Shown in pieces: positions 1-8,200 of a DNA stretch of 8,804 nt. The position numbers and the translations under genes were made by a program. Every line of letters begins with the position of its first letter. The first letter of the stretch is position 1. Below the pieces are notes generated by a model. The model had not been told where the DNA came from, did no database searches, and saw only the letters and a list, made by a program, of their open reading frames with translations. The stretch is from Robiginitomaculum sp. (GTDB lineage: Bacteria > Pseudomonadota > Alphaproteobacteria > Caulobacterales > Maricaulaceae): the NCBI GenBank assembly GCA_002733385.1, contig NVVO01000021.1, positions 49,790 through 58,593 on the forward strand, given 5' to 3'.

Positions 1-1385
1 GATGAGCCCCAAACTACAAATAGACAAGATGCAATCAGTATAGCAACCGATCCCAAAGTTTCCCACAACGGCGGATCCGAAGGCAAGCGGATAATGGCCG
101 CAAAGGGGGCGGAAAACGGAAACCATGCGGCGATGGTCAACAAGGGCGAGTCGGGATAAGCAATACCTATAGGCACGACGATCACACAAGCGGTGAGCAT
201 CAACACCATCGGCGTCATCAGGGTCGAAGCGTCCTGCATGCTTTCGGCCATTGCGCCCAATGCGATAAATATCGAGCCGTAAAACACATACCCAAGTATG
301 AAAAATATCGGTAAAAAGATCATCATTTTCGTCGTCATAGCTTTGGCCAGACCGTCGGCAACCGCGCCGTCGGCGAATTGGGTGGCCCCGTAAAACCCGA
401 TGGCGCCCAGGATAATCCACGGCAATAATGTGGCCAATGTCAAGGCGGCGACGCCGAGCAATTTGCCCAGAAAAATTTCCGAAAACCGCGTTGTCGCCAA
501 CAGCATTTCCAGCACTTTGTTGATTTTTTCCTCAACCATGGACATCAGCAACATATAGGCGCCGTTAAACACGGTCAGCCACAGCAAGATGGACAGGCCA
601 GCCGCGACAATATAGGGAATTCTGTCATTGCCTGTAACTTTTTGCCCGTCCGCTTCGCCCGCCTGCTTGGCCGGGTTAAATGTGCTTACGGATATGGCAT
701 TTTTGCGGATGTCGCGCAATTCATCACGGCTCAGCCCGCCCGTCTCCAAATAAGTGTTGGTCGCCAAATTGGTAAAATGCCGGTCAGCCAGCCTGACAAG
801 ATCGTTTTTTGTGGACGCGGTAGACCAAAATTCGGCTTTTGTCACACCGTCTTTTTCAAAAATATGCAATACCCCGCTCAAAGCCTGGGTTTCCCCGTTT
901 ACGACGAGTTTTTCGGTATCTAATAGATATGGCTCAAGTTTTTCCATGCTGTTTGCTGGCGGGTTTATGAACACCAATTTACTTTCGGGCATGTTGAGGT
1001 TTTTGGCTAGAAAAGGACTGGTTTTTTTGATGAAGTCTTTGGCAGCGTCACCACCTTGTTCGTCCAAAGTTTTATTGAACGCGTCCTTGTCCTTTTGCGG
1101 CACGGTGAATTTGGCCAGCTCTCGCAGAGCATGTTTCATGTCATCGTCGTTCTCCGTGATCAGTAATTGCTCAATAGCACTGGCATGTAGTCCGGTTTCA
1201 TCGAGAATGGCCGCGTAACGGGTTGGTTCGGACTTGGACATAATAAATGGCAGCAATATACCAAATAAAATACCAAGAAATGGCCCCAAGACTGTCAGCC
1301 AAAACCCCCAGGTTTTGACATAGCCAACAAAGTCTTGTCTGGCGATCAAATAGGTACGTCTTGGACTAATGGAAAAAGGGTTCAC
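1..1385 (-). CDS. ABC-2 / NatB-type ABC transporter permease (partial, C-terminus cut off by window edge)
   Basis: Membrane subunit of an ABC exporter, partner of the ATPase just upstream. I translated it by hand: it opens with GTG at 1385 (VNPFSISPRRTYLIARQDF) and stays open for 461 codons to the window edge without a stop. The GTG overlaps the ATPase stop as GTGA (1382-1385), which fixes the start and implies translational coupling. One membrane segment lies at about residues 28-49. A large soluble, charged, extracytoplasmic-type domain follows (about 50-255), then several hydrophobic segments from about 257 onward. The motif MVEEKINKVLEMLLA just after the second segment matches the conserved EEK-EVLL region of the NatB/ABC2_membrane_3 family. 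The late segment with AAWFPFSAPFAAIIRLP is also typical of this family. By comparison with relatives only a few dozen C-terminal residues should be missing. The substrate is unknown; NatAB of Bacillus exports sodium, but family membership does not prove that here. Confidence 0.9.
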   Translation of the reverse strand, partial: MNPFSISPRRTYLIARQDFVGYVKTWGFWLTVLGPFLGILFGILLPFIMSKSEPTRYAAILDETGLHASAIEQLLITENDDDMKHALRELAKFTVPQKDKDAFNKTLDEQGGDAAKDFIKKTSPFLAKNLNMPESKLVFINPPANSMEKLEPYLLDTEKLVVNGETQALSGVLHIFEKDGVTKAEFWSTASTKNDLVRLADRHFTNLATNTYLETGGLSRDELRDIRKNAISVSTFNPAKQAGEADGQKVTGNDRIPYIVAAGLSILLWLTVFNGAYMLLMSMVEEKINKVLEMLLATTRFSEIFLGKLLGVAALTLATLLPWIILGAIGFYGATQFADGAVADGLAKAMTTKMMIFLPIFFILGYVFYGSIFIALGAMAESMQDASTLMTPMVLMLTACVIVVPIGIAYPDSPLLTIAAWFPFSAPFAAIIRLPSDPPLWETLGSVAILIASCLFVVWGS

Positions 1386-2326
1386 GATTGTACCTCATGG
1401 TTTTGTTCGCCGTTTTCATTTCCAACCAGATTGACAAAGGCTTCGTGCAAGCTTGGTTTTTCCGGCTCGAACCGGATCAGGTTTAATTTGGCTTTGACAC
1501 TTGCCGCCAAAACATGACGGGCTTCTTTATCGGGACGGAGTTCAATTTTATAAACATCACCGTCTTTGTTTATTTGGTTTGAAAGGGGGGTGAATACCGC
1601 TTTCGCCTTGGCATCCGGGGTTTCGATTTCCAACCGGCGCGGCGCGTGGGCCAAGGCTTGTTTGAGGGAGCCGTCAAAGATTTTTTGCCCCTTTGAAAGC
1701 AGGACAATTTTATCGCACAAGCGTTCGGCGTGTTCCATGACATGGGTCGAGAAAATAACAGTTCTGCCACGTCCGGCAATTTCGCGCACCATGTTTTCCA
1801 AAAGTTTCTGGTTAACCGGATCAAGGCCGGAAAACGGCTCGTCCAATATCAAAAACTCGGGGTCATGGGCAATGGCGGCCAGTAATTGTACTTTTTGCGC
1901 CATGCCTTTGGACAGGGTTTTTATTTTATTGTGGGCGGCGTCGCCCAACCCGTATTTCTCTAACATTGTGTCGGCTTGCTTCAGGGCATCGCGGCGCTTC
2001 ATGCCGTTCAAGCAAGCAATGTGAGCAATGCCGTCGCGCGCCTTGATCTTGCCGTACATGCCGCGCTCTTCGGGCAGAAACCCGACCCGGCCAAATGCGG
2101 CCGGCCCTGGCGGGCCGCCGAACAATTTAACCACACCGCTGCTCGGCGCAATCAAACCCAGCGCCATGCGCAAGGTCGTGGTTTTGCCGGCGCCGTTCGG
2201 CCCCAAAAATCCGACAATTTCACCCGGAGAAACCGTGAAACTGACATTTTTTACGGCGGGTTTGCCAGCAAAGGACTTGCTGACATTATCTACGTCCAGG
2301 ATGAAAGGGGGCTGATTTTGTAACAT
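1382..2326 (-). CDS. ABC transporter ATP-binding protein, NatA-like with DUF4162-type C-terminal domain
   Basis: Cytoplasmic ATPase, 314 residues, energising the permease encoded directly downstream. The nucleotide-binding domain is complete. The Walker A motif GPNGAGKT is at residues 42-49, with a PEERGMYGK segment at 85-93 where other ABC proteins carry the Q-loop. The signature LSKGM (138-142) has K in place of the usual second G, as is normal in this subfamily. Walker B ending in LDEP (161-164), D-loop SGLDP (166-170) and H-loop STH with His195 are all present. The last third is a non-catalytic tail ending in PEKPSLHEAFVNLVG, typical of the DUF4162 extension. The ATG at 2326 lies 38 bp after the hydrolase stop, with only a weak ribosome site (TTAGG) before it. 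The stop overlaps the permease start by 4 bp, so the two subunits are probably made in step. The substrate cannot be told from sequence. Confidence 0.95.
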   Translation of the reverse strand: MLQNQPPFILDVDNVSKSFAGKPAVKNVSFTVSPGEIVGFLGPNGAGKTTTLRMALGLIAPSSGVVKLFGGPPGPAAFGRVGFLPEERGMYGKIKARDGIAHIACLNGMKRRDALKQADTMLEKYGLGDAAHNKIKTLSKGMAQKVQLLAAIAHDPEFLILDEPFSGLDPVNQKLLENMVREIAGRGRTVIFSTHVMEHAERLCDKIVLLSKGQKIFDGSLKQALAHAPRRLEIETPDAKAKAVFTPLSNQINKDGDVYKIELRPDKEARHVLAASVKAKLNLIRFEPEKPSLHEAFVNLVGNENGEQNHEVQS

Positions 2327-2364
2327 AATGCCTAAATAGGTGTTTTGTAAGGATTTGCAAGCAC

Positions 2365-3312
2365 TCAGAAGGCGAAATAATGCGCCTTAAGCGTCATTTT
2401 GCCGTTATCAGAAAGGGCAGTGCATTTCACCCGCCCCGCTTCGCGCAAATGGACCAAATGTGCCAATACGCTGATGGCGGCAGCCGGGTACAGGCGTTTG
2501 TCTATGTCCGTGTAGATATGGGTGACCATATCCATTATTTTGTGATGGCCCGCGACAACGGCTGCATAAATTTGTTCTTCTCGCGCCAGGCGGTGGTCAA
2601 TATAGGCCTGAATAAACGCTTTGACCTTGGTAATGGCCGGGCCGTGGGTCGGGCGAATAATATCGTAGTTTTGGTCTCTGACTAGATGCAGAGAGCGCAA
2701 ATAATCACCCATATGTCCGTCCGGCGGTATCACCACACTGGTGGCCCAACCCATAATATGATCGCCTGAAAACAGGGTGTTTTCTTCGGACAAGGCAAAG
2801 CACATATGATTGGACGTATGTCCGGGTGTGTGGACGGCTTGCAAGTGCCAGCCATTGCCCTTGAAAACATCGCCCCCCTTGAAAATATCTCCATGTTTGA
2901 TTTGTATGTCCGGGGCAAAGCCAGAATCATTACCGGCGTCCAATTTTATGTTCAAGTCGCTATTTTGCTGGGGGCGCGGATCCTGGGGCTTGGGAGAGAG
3001 GCCGTATATTTTGCAGCCCGTTTTTTGGGCCAAGGGTTTGGCCATTGGCGAATGGTCGCTATGGTGATGGGTGAGCAGGATATGGGTCAGAGTTTTGCCG
3101 TCCAAAGCTTCGTCCAGAGCTTTTGTGTGGGCTTTGGTGATGGGGCCGGGGTCAATAATGGCGACCTCGTCGGTTCCGATCATATAAACGCCGGTGCCGG
3201 TATAGGTGAACGGGCCGGGATTGTCGGCGGTGAGACGGGTGACCAGCCGGCTTTGGCGCTCAGGCCTGCCGTATTCGAAAACATGTTTATCTATGAACGG
3301 AATATCAATCAT
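2365..3312 (-). CDS. Metallo-beta-lactamase-fold hydrolase, LACTB2-like
   Basis: Predicted cytoplasmic metal-dependent hydrolase of 315 residues. The metal site is intact: THHHSDH at 81-87 supplies His82, His84, Asp86 and His87. His165 in HTPGHTSNH, Asp184 in FSGDH and His223 in PTHGP complete the dinuclear zinc ligands. The C-terminal 85 or so residues (IQAYIDHRLAREEQI onward, then PAAAISVLAHLVHLREAGRV) resemble the winged-helix tail of the LACTB2 / beta-lactamase-like protein 2 family. That tail separates this family from glyoxalase II and from true beta-lactamases. Human LACTB2 is an endoribonuclease; the substrate of bacterial homologues is not established and I do not assign one. The ATG at 3312 lies inside the end of the upstream ATP-grasp gene (8-bp overlap, ATGATTGA), with no strong ribosome site, so translational coupling is likely. 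There is no signal peptide. It is followed after 38 bp by the ABC ATPase. Confidence 0.92.
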   Translation of the reverse strand: MIDIPFIDKHVFEYGRPERQSRLVTRLTADNPGPFTYTGTGVYMIGTDEVAIIDPGPITKAHTKALDEALDGKTLTHILLTHHHSDHSPMAKPLAQKTGCKIYGLSPKPQDPRPQQNSDLNIKLDAGNDSGFAPDIQIKHGDIFKGGDVFKGNGWHLQAVHTPGHTSNHMCFALSEENTLFSGDHIMGWATSVVIPPDGHMGDYLRSLHLVRDQNYDIIRPTHGPAITKVKAFIQAYIDHRLAREEQIYAAVVAGHHKIMDMVTHIYTDIDKRLYPAAAISVLAHLVHLREAGRVKCTALSDNGKMTLKAHYFAF

Positions 3313-4237
3313 GGATGAGCTTTATAAACTGTTTGGTCAAAATGGCCACGGCTTTTGATTTATCGGCGATAGATAATGCCAAGGGTGGCCCCATATCAGT
3401 TTTATTGACATCGACCACATAAATCTTGCCGTTTTTTTTGTCGCGCAAGACATCCAGACCGCCTTGGTCAAGCCCCATTACGGCTGCGAATGTTTTTAAT
3501 TTGCCGCGTTCAGCCTTAGAGAGCAAATCGGACGGTTCGCGCAGGGTTACGCTTGAGTTTGCATTGGCAAAACGTGATGCAAGCGGCCGGCGTTTGACAA
3601 AAATCAAGGCAATTTCTCCGCCGATGATCGGGCAGCGCAAGTCTTCTACCCATTTATTATCCACGCTGTTGTCAATAAGCCGCTGAAATACCAGGTCAGG
3701 GTGTTGGATCTGCTTTGGTGAGAGCGGACCTTGCGCGACATAGCCGTCGTGGGCGCCATTGCGTTCGGATTTCACCGCAATCGGGCCTTTATAAAGCAGA
3801 GGGTCAACGGCTAACCCATAGCCAAATACCTGCTCAAATACCTGTGCGACCCTTGATTTTGAAATGTCATAGCAGTCGAAATTTAGGGTTTTTCCTGTGA
3901 AGCCTGCCGGGATTTGCGGCGGGCTTACCTTGGTCTCGTCTTCAAAATAAACCACAATATCCGCCTTTGTGTAGTCTTTGGTGTTTTTCAAGCGCGCTCT
4001 ATAGGCCAGCACAGGTAATAAATACCATGGGCGCGGCTGGACGGGTGAGTAGGCAATTGTCAGATGGGGATTTTTGGAAAATAAAGCCCCTAGCTTGCGG
4101 GCTTTTTCGTAAAAATAAAACGGAAACCAGGACAAAACCTCGCGGGTGATCTCAAGCCCCAAATCCAGCTCCGCCCCCGTAGCCTTGACGCGTATTTTTT
4201 TGTCTTTTATCTCAAAATCTTTGAGCCATAGCAGCAT
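3305..4237 (-). CDS. ATP-grasp-fold protein, possible ATP-dependent ligase of unknown substrate
   Basis: A 310-residue cytoplasmic protein with no signal peptide. The C-terminal half shows ATP-grasp features. A candidate nucleotide-binding lysine lies in IAVKSERNGAHDG (Lys156, followed by a Gly-containing loop). An acidic WVEDLR segment is at 197-201, and GLDVLRDKKNGKIYVVDVNKTDMGPP (260-285) carries Asp276 and Asn278 in the usual metal-binding D-x-N arrangement. The N-terminal half (an aromatic-rich FPFYFYEKARKLG stretch at about 38-50 and IVVYFEDET at 94-102) is not recognised. ATP-grasp enzymes usually join a carboxylate to an amine through an acyl-phosphate, but the partners here cannot be inferred. 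It is the first gene of the four-gene block and overlaps the hydrolase by 8 bp. The ATG at 4237 has GGGAAG only 3 nt upstream, an unusually short spacing, so the exact start is a little uncertain. The fold is more certain than the function. Confidence 0.8.
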   Translation of the reverse strand: MLLWLKDFEIKDKKIRVKATGAELDLGLEITREVLSWFPFYFYEKARKLGALFSKNPHLTIAYSPVQPRPWYLLPVLAYRARLKNTKDYTKADIVVYFEDETKVSPPQIPAGFTGKTLNFDCYDISKSRVAQVFEQVFGYGLAVDPLLYKGPIAVKSERNGAHDGYVAQGPLSPKQIQHPDLVFQRLIDNSVDNKWVEDLRCPIIGGEIALIFVKRRPLASRFANANSSVTLREPSDLLSKAERGKLKTFAAVMGLDQGGLDVLRDKKNGKIYVVDVNKTDMGPPLALSIADKSKAVAILTKQFIKLIHD

Positions 4238-4363
4238 AGTCTTCCCATTGTCTCTGTGTTGAGTTGTTCGGCTTGGGGTAAATGTCTGTGTTACGTTTGA
4301 TTTTCGCTCAGTTAAAGTGGGAGTGTTACAAGTGAATAGGTTGGCCGTGTTGTTTTTAAGATT
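4238..4363. other. Intergenic gap, no gene seen
   Basis: This 126-bp stretch lies between the stop of the small exported protein gene and the ATP-grasp gene, both on the minus strand. I found no stable hairpin with a T-tract on the minus strand, so no intrinsic terminator. I also found no convincing -35/-10 pair for the downstream cluster. Whether the small gene and the four-gene block share a transcript is therefore open. Confidence 0.5.
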
Positions 4364-4921
4364 TTATTTCACCCTGCGAACGCGCATGGCGGGTGATGTG
4401 TAGTTGCCATTGCTAAGATTGAGCATAAAGCTACCAAGGCTTTTTGACTTGATAATCGCGGTTAAATCACCTTTTGGCAGCCGTTTTTGGTGGCCCCCTA
4501 TTTCTTTCCAGACTTGGCCGTTCTCTAGAGTAATAGTATGTTTATACCCCTTCGTGCGAATTGACTTCACTTTTAGTATGACCGAATCGAGTTTTTTATC
4601 GCCGCCGATTTTAGGGAAGCCGATTTTTCCAAGCGAAGGAAGGTTAAAGCCAAAAGCTTCACGTTTTATTTTTTTGGCCGCCACAGCGTCAACGGCAACG
4701 ATTTCCTGTTTCTGCTCTGCCACCCGCAAGGCGGCAACATTTTTATCATAGCAAGCAAGGCGGAGAACCGGGTCTTGTTCTTCTGCACACACATAAACAA
4801 ATGACAACGGACTATCAGTCGCTTTATCTCCAGATCTTTTTTTATCATTTGCACTTGCTGGCAGTGTAGTCATGCTAACCACAACGGCTATAAATATAAA
4901 AATAGCGATAAAGCGTATCAT
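4364..4921 (-). CDS. Small exported protein of unknown function with RLACYD motif and C-terminal NGQVW beta-domain
   Basis: A 185-residue secreted or periplasmic protein. The open frame extends 19 codons further upstream to 4978, but the ATG at 4921 is preferred. It has a good ribosome site (AAGGAGAG, about 4 nt before the ATG) and is followed at once by a signal peptide: MIRF, a hydrophobic run to about residue 20, and a cleavage-like PASA-ND at 24/25. The mature part holds VCAEEQDPVLRLACYD (44-59), where Cys45 and Cys57 could form a disulfide. This C-x(n)-RLACYD signature recurs in many alphaproteobacterial exported proteins and in some type VI secretion accessory proteins. A linker follows, then a predicted small beta-barrel (about 112-185) with TLENGQVWKEIGG and LGSFMLNLSNG, ending in a basic MRVRRVK tail. 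I do not know a function. It is transcribed away from the receptor gene, sharing a roughly 300-bp divergent control region with it. Confidence 0.85.
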   Translation of the reverse strand: MIRFIAIFIFIAVVVSMTTLPASANDKKRSGDKATDSPLSFVYVCAEEQDPVLRLACYDKNVAALRVAEQKQEIVAVDAVAAKKIKREAFGFNLPSLGKIGFPKIGGDKKLDSVILKVKSIRTKGYKHTITLENGQVWKEIGGHQKRLPKGDLTAIIKSKSLGSFMLNLSNGNYTSPAMRVRRVK

Positions 4922-4937
4922 ATTACTCTCCTTAACA
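4922..4937 (-). promoter_or_regulatory. Ribosome binding site deciding the start at 4921
   Basis: Read on the minus strand this is TTAAGGAGAGTAAT immediately before the ATG at 4921. AGGAG at 4-nt to 6-nt spacing is the best ribosome site in the window. The in-frame ATG at 4978 has no comparable site and would put 19 charged residues ahead of the signal peptide. Confidence 0.75.
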
Positions 4938-4971
4938 TAATTTGTTACCCTATCTAACTCGTCGCGGATTG

Positions 4972-4990
4972 TAAACATAAGCTATGTTTA
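4972..4990. promoter_or_regulatory. Perfect 8-bp dyad, possible operator
   Basis: TAAACATA, then a 3-nt centre (AGC), then TATGTTTA: the two arms are exact reverse complements. It lies about 50 bp upstream of the small exported protein start, where a repressor or activator site would be expected. A related half-site (TTAACATAA) occurs at 4932-4940, close to that gene's ribosome site. The regulator is unknown. Confidence 0.4.
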
Positions 4991-5016
4991 ACGGGGCATA
5001 AGTAAGACAGGGTGTG

Positions 5017-5041
5017 TATTTATGCAACAGGTGCATAAATA
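5017..5041. promoter_or_regulatory. Perfect 10-bp dyad with 5-nt centre, possible operator
   Basis: TATTTATGCA, then ACAGG, then TGCATAAATA: the arms are exact reverse complements over 10 bp. It sits between the divergent genes, about 95 bp from the minus-strand start and 180 bp from the receptor start. It lacks a T-tract and a GC-rich stem, and no transcript is expected to end here, so a protein-binding site is more likely than a terminator. I cannot name the regulator. Confidence 0.45.
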
Positions 5042-5165
5042 ATCCCTATTCGGCCATATTTATTTTAGCAGTGGCCTTGTATTAACTTTCAGTAATGGTT
5101 ATTGACTTGAGATAAGTCTTGCAGGCTTCGGTTTAGGTTTGTGAGTAATTGTGTTATGGTGATGA

Positions 5166-5194
5166 TTGACCATAATGATTTAGTTAAAAATAGT
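5166..5194 (+). promoter_or_regulatory. Candidate sigma70-type promoter of the receptor gene (weak)
   Basis: TTGACC at 5166-5171 (5 of 6 to the -35 consensus), a 17-bp spacer, and AATAGT at 5189-5194 (4 of 6 to the -10 consensus). Transcription would start near 5201, leaving a leader of about 20 nt that includes the ribosome site. The -10 match is poor, so this is only a candidate. Confidence 0.3.
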
Positions 5195-5206
5195 TATAAC
5201 CAGTTT

Positions 5207-5220
5207 GAAGGGGTTTATAA
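5207..5220 (+). promoter_or_regulatory. Ribosome binding site supporting the GTG start of the receptor
   Basis: GAAGGGG at 5207-5213 lies 7 nt before the GTG at 5221. A typical signal peptide follows directly, so the GTG start is well supported. Confidence 0.6.
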
Positions 5221-8200
5221 GTGAGAAAATCATTAATAGAAAAATTATTGCAGTCTACGATTATCGCAGGCTTTGCATTTACAGGGGCTACATTTACGGC
5301 CTATGCGCAAACGGCTGATGATCAGCCCATTACCGTTACTACGACGGATGAGGATGACGAGGACGAAGACAGCGCCGATGGTCGCGATGTTATTGTTGTT
5401 ACGGGTTCACGCCTGCGCCGCACCGAATTTACATCCGCATCTCCGCTTCAGGTTATTGATGGCGAGTTGGCACGGGATCTGGGTCTCGTTGATGCAGCTG
5501 ACTTGCTCGGTCAGACAACGGTTGTCCAAGGTCAGCAGATTTCGACAGGACTGTCCACGTCTGCAGGCGCTTTGACAGATAGCGGCCCTGGGTCCGCCAC
5601 GGCATCGCTCCGGGGGTTAAATCCTGGACGGACGCTGGTTTTGGTCAATGGACGCCGCCTAGCTCCGGCTGGTGTGCGGGGTGCGCCGAGCGCACCTGAC
5701 TTGAACTTGATACCAGGTACATTGGTTTCGCGCGTCGAAGTCTTGTTGGATGGTGCATCTTCTGTTTATGGTTCAGATGCTGTTGCTGGTGTTGTCAACT
5801 ATGTGTTACGTGATGATTTTGAGGGTATTCAACTTGACGTCTTTGCAACAGTGCCGTCACTTCCGGGCAATGCGGGTAACCGGGAAGTGTTTACAGCCAC
5901 TGCTGGCGTGTCCAACGATAGAGGTTTTATTGGTTTAGCCGTAGAACACAGCCGGTCGGCTGGTTTCGCAGAGGGTGTGCTTGGCTCATTTTATGAGCCA
6001 TATGCCAATGGTTGCCGCAGCAGTTATGCGCAAGGTGCCAGTGGCACGGTTTACGCAAGCCGTTGTACAGGTTCCTTCGGCGCGGGTGCTGCGATTTCTC
6101 CTGTTGGTTTTGTCGGGTTTCGTAATGGCGCCAATGAGCCGGGATTGCCGCCGAACTTTTTCCGCATTGCCATCGCGGCGGATCTCATCCAGCCCGATAG
6201 CATTAATGGTCAGGCGCTTTTGCTTTTCCCTGAAGAGCTTGAAGCAACATTTAGGCCAGATTTTCAACGGACCTCAATCTTTTCAGTCGGTGAATATGAT
6301 ACGGGTCTTTACGGCGACATGACGGCTTATTTTGAAGCTTCTCATGCTTGGCGTGAAACCAATACCAATACGTCCGGACAGGGTGCGATTGAACTTCCAG
6401 GCACTTATCCTTTAAACCAATTTGGTGGTCAAACTACACTGTTCTATGGCAACCGTTTTGTTAACGATACCGATGTGGCGCAAACGCGTTTGATCGGTGG
6501 CCTTCGCGGCGATCTGCCGTTCCTGGAAAGTGCGGGTTTGAAAAATTGGGCCTTTGATGCCTATTGGAGCTATTCTCGTTCCAGTGGTCAAGACAGGGTT
6601 CAAGGCATTCCGTTTTTACCGCGTTTAGAGCAGACATTGGCCAATACGGTCGTCGACCCGATCACAGGTGTAGCCACTTGTACCTCGCGCGCTATCGCTG
6701 GTGAAGGTCAGAGTGTTGGTTGTCGGCCTCTCGACTTCTTTGAGCCAGGTTTCTTATTTGGCGGCCGTTTTGCGGATCCAGCCGACAATGCCTATTTGTT
6801 CCCTAATCGTCTGACAAATACAGTTGTCAAACAGTCACTTTTCTCGGGCTATTTGTCCGGTGACCTTTTTGATATTCCGACTGGTGGCACAGCCGTCGCT
6901 GGTTTTGGTGGTGAATTGCGTGAAGACATTATTGAGACTGACACGTCTTTGGCCGGTGATTTCTTGGGCTTCTTTGATGACCCGGGTTCCAATGGCACAA
7001 GAACACTTCGTGAAGTGTTTGGTGAAATTGAATTGCCACTCATCAAGGATCGTCCAGGCGTTCACCTTTTGACAGTTAATTTGGCTGGTCGTTATACTGA
7101 CGAAGATAATTTTGGAGCCGAGGCAACTTATAGTGTGAAGGGGCAGTATGCACCGGTAGAATGGCTAACCTTACGCGGTACATATGGTACTTCTTTCCGC
7201 GCTCCTAATCTGGGCGAGCAATTTGGCGGTGCTGTTACTGGGTTTGGTAACCCAAGTGACCCATGCCGGACTCCAGGTATTACGGTTCCGTTTACAGACT
7301 TTGATAACGACCCGAATACGCCTGATACGCGCAATTACAATCCCGCTCTAGAATTGCGGGACGCTACCGTATTGCAAAACTGTTTGAACGGTGGTGGGCC
7401 TTTCAACCTTGAAGCAACGGATCCGTTCTCACTGGGTATTCGCGGCTTGAACGGTAGTTCTCCGGTCTTTCTCGGTGCACCAACCCGGGTTGCCAGCGGT
7501 TCCAACCCTGATCTCAGGGCTGAAACTTCCGTAGCCTACACCTTCGGCGGCACGTTTGACCAGCCATGGACTGACAAATTTGACCTTCAGCTGGCAGTGA
7601 CATATTTCAGCATCACTGTGAATGATGAAGTTGATACATTGTCTGCGGCTACGATTACCAATCGGTGCTATAACTCTATAGGTCTGACCGATCCGCTTTG
7701 TGCATTTGTTACACGGGATCCCCGTGTAGCTGGCGTGCCGGAATCAGGCGAGATATCCTTTGTTTCAGCGTTGAACCTGAATTTGGGATCACAGGTTGTG
7801 GAAGGTATTGACTATAATGTAGAATTTGGCTTCGACTTTAAGCCGGAATTTATACCATTTATAGATGCACCAATTGACTACAACTTGATCGTTCGGGCCA
7901 CACAATCCTTGACCCAGACCGAAGAGCAAATTCAAATTGATGGTACTATCATTGATGATGATTTGGGCGAGTTTGGTAATCCCGAATGGCGTTTGAACTT
8001 TACGAATGTATTCAGTTACAAAGACTTTGGTTTCATATGGCAGTCGCGTTATCTCGGCAGTCAAATCGAAGACAATGCTGATCCAGAAGATGTAGTAGAC
8101 AGCTTTTTCTCACTGTGTACACAAGCTGGCGATAGCCCGTGTCTGTCTTTTGACAATCTTGCGGATTACTGGATCCACAATGCATCGGTAACATACAGAC

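Noticed and set aside
138..142. ABC ATPase signature defect (LSKGM instead of LSGGQ, protein residues 138-142)
   Set aside because: The variant is normal for the NatA / DUF4162 subfamily, and all other catalytic motifs are intact, so it is not evidence of inactivity. The coordinates given are protein residues.
754..1218. Plus-strand reading frames opposite the minus-strand permease and other genes (for example 754-1218, 2806-3318)
   Set aside because: These are antisense shadows of well-supported genes, without ribosome sites or recognisable domains.
4922..4978. Longer start (ATG at 4978) for the small exported protein
   Set aside because: It would add 19 charged residues in front of a clear signal peptide and ignore the strong ribosome site before 4921.
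5195..5200. TATAAC as the -10 element of the receptor promoter
   Set aside because: It would place the transcription start within the ribosome site, and no -35 element is found 16-18 bp upstream.
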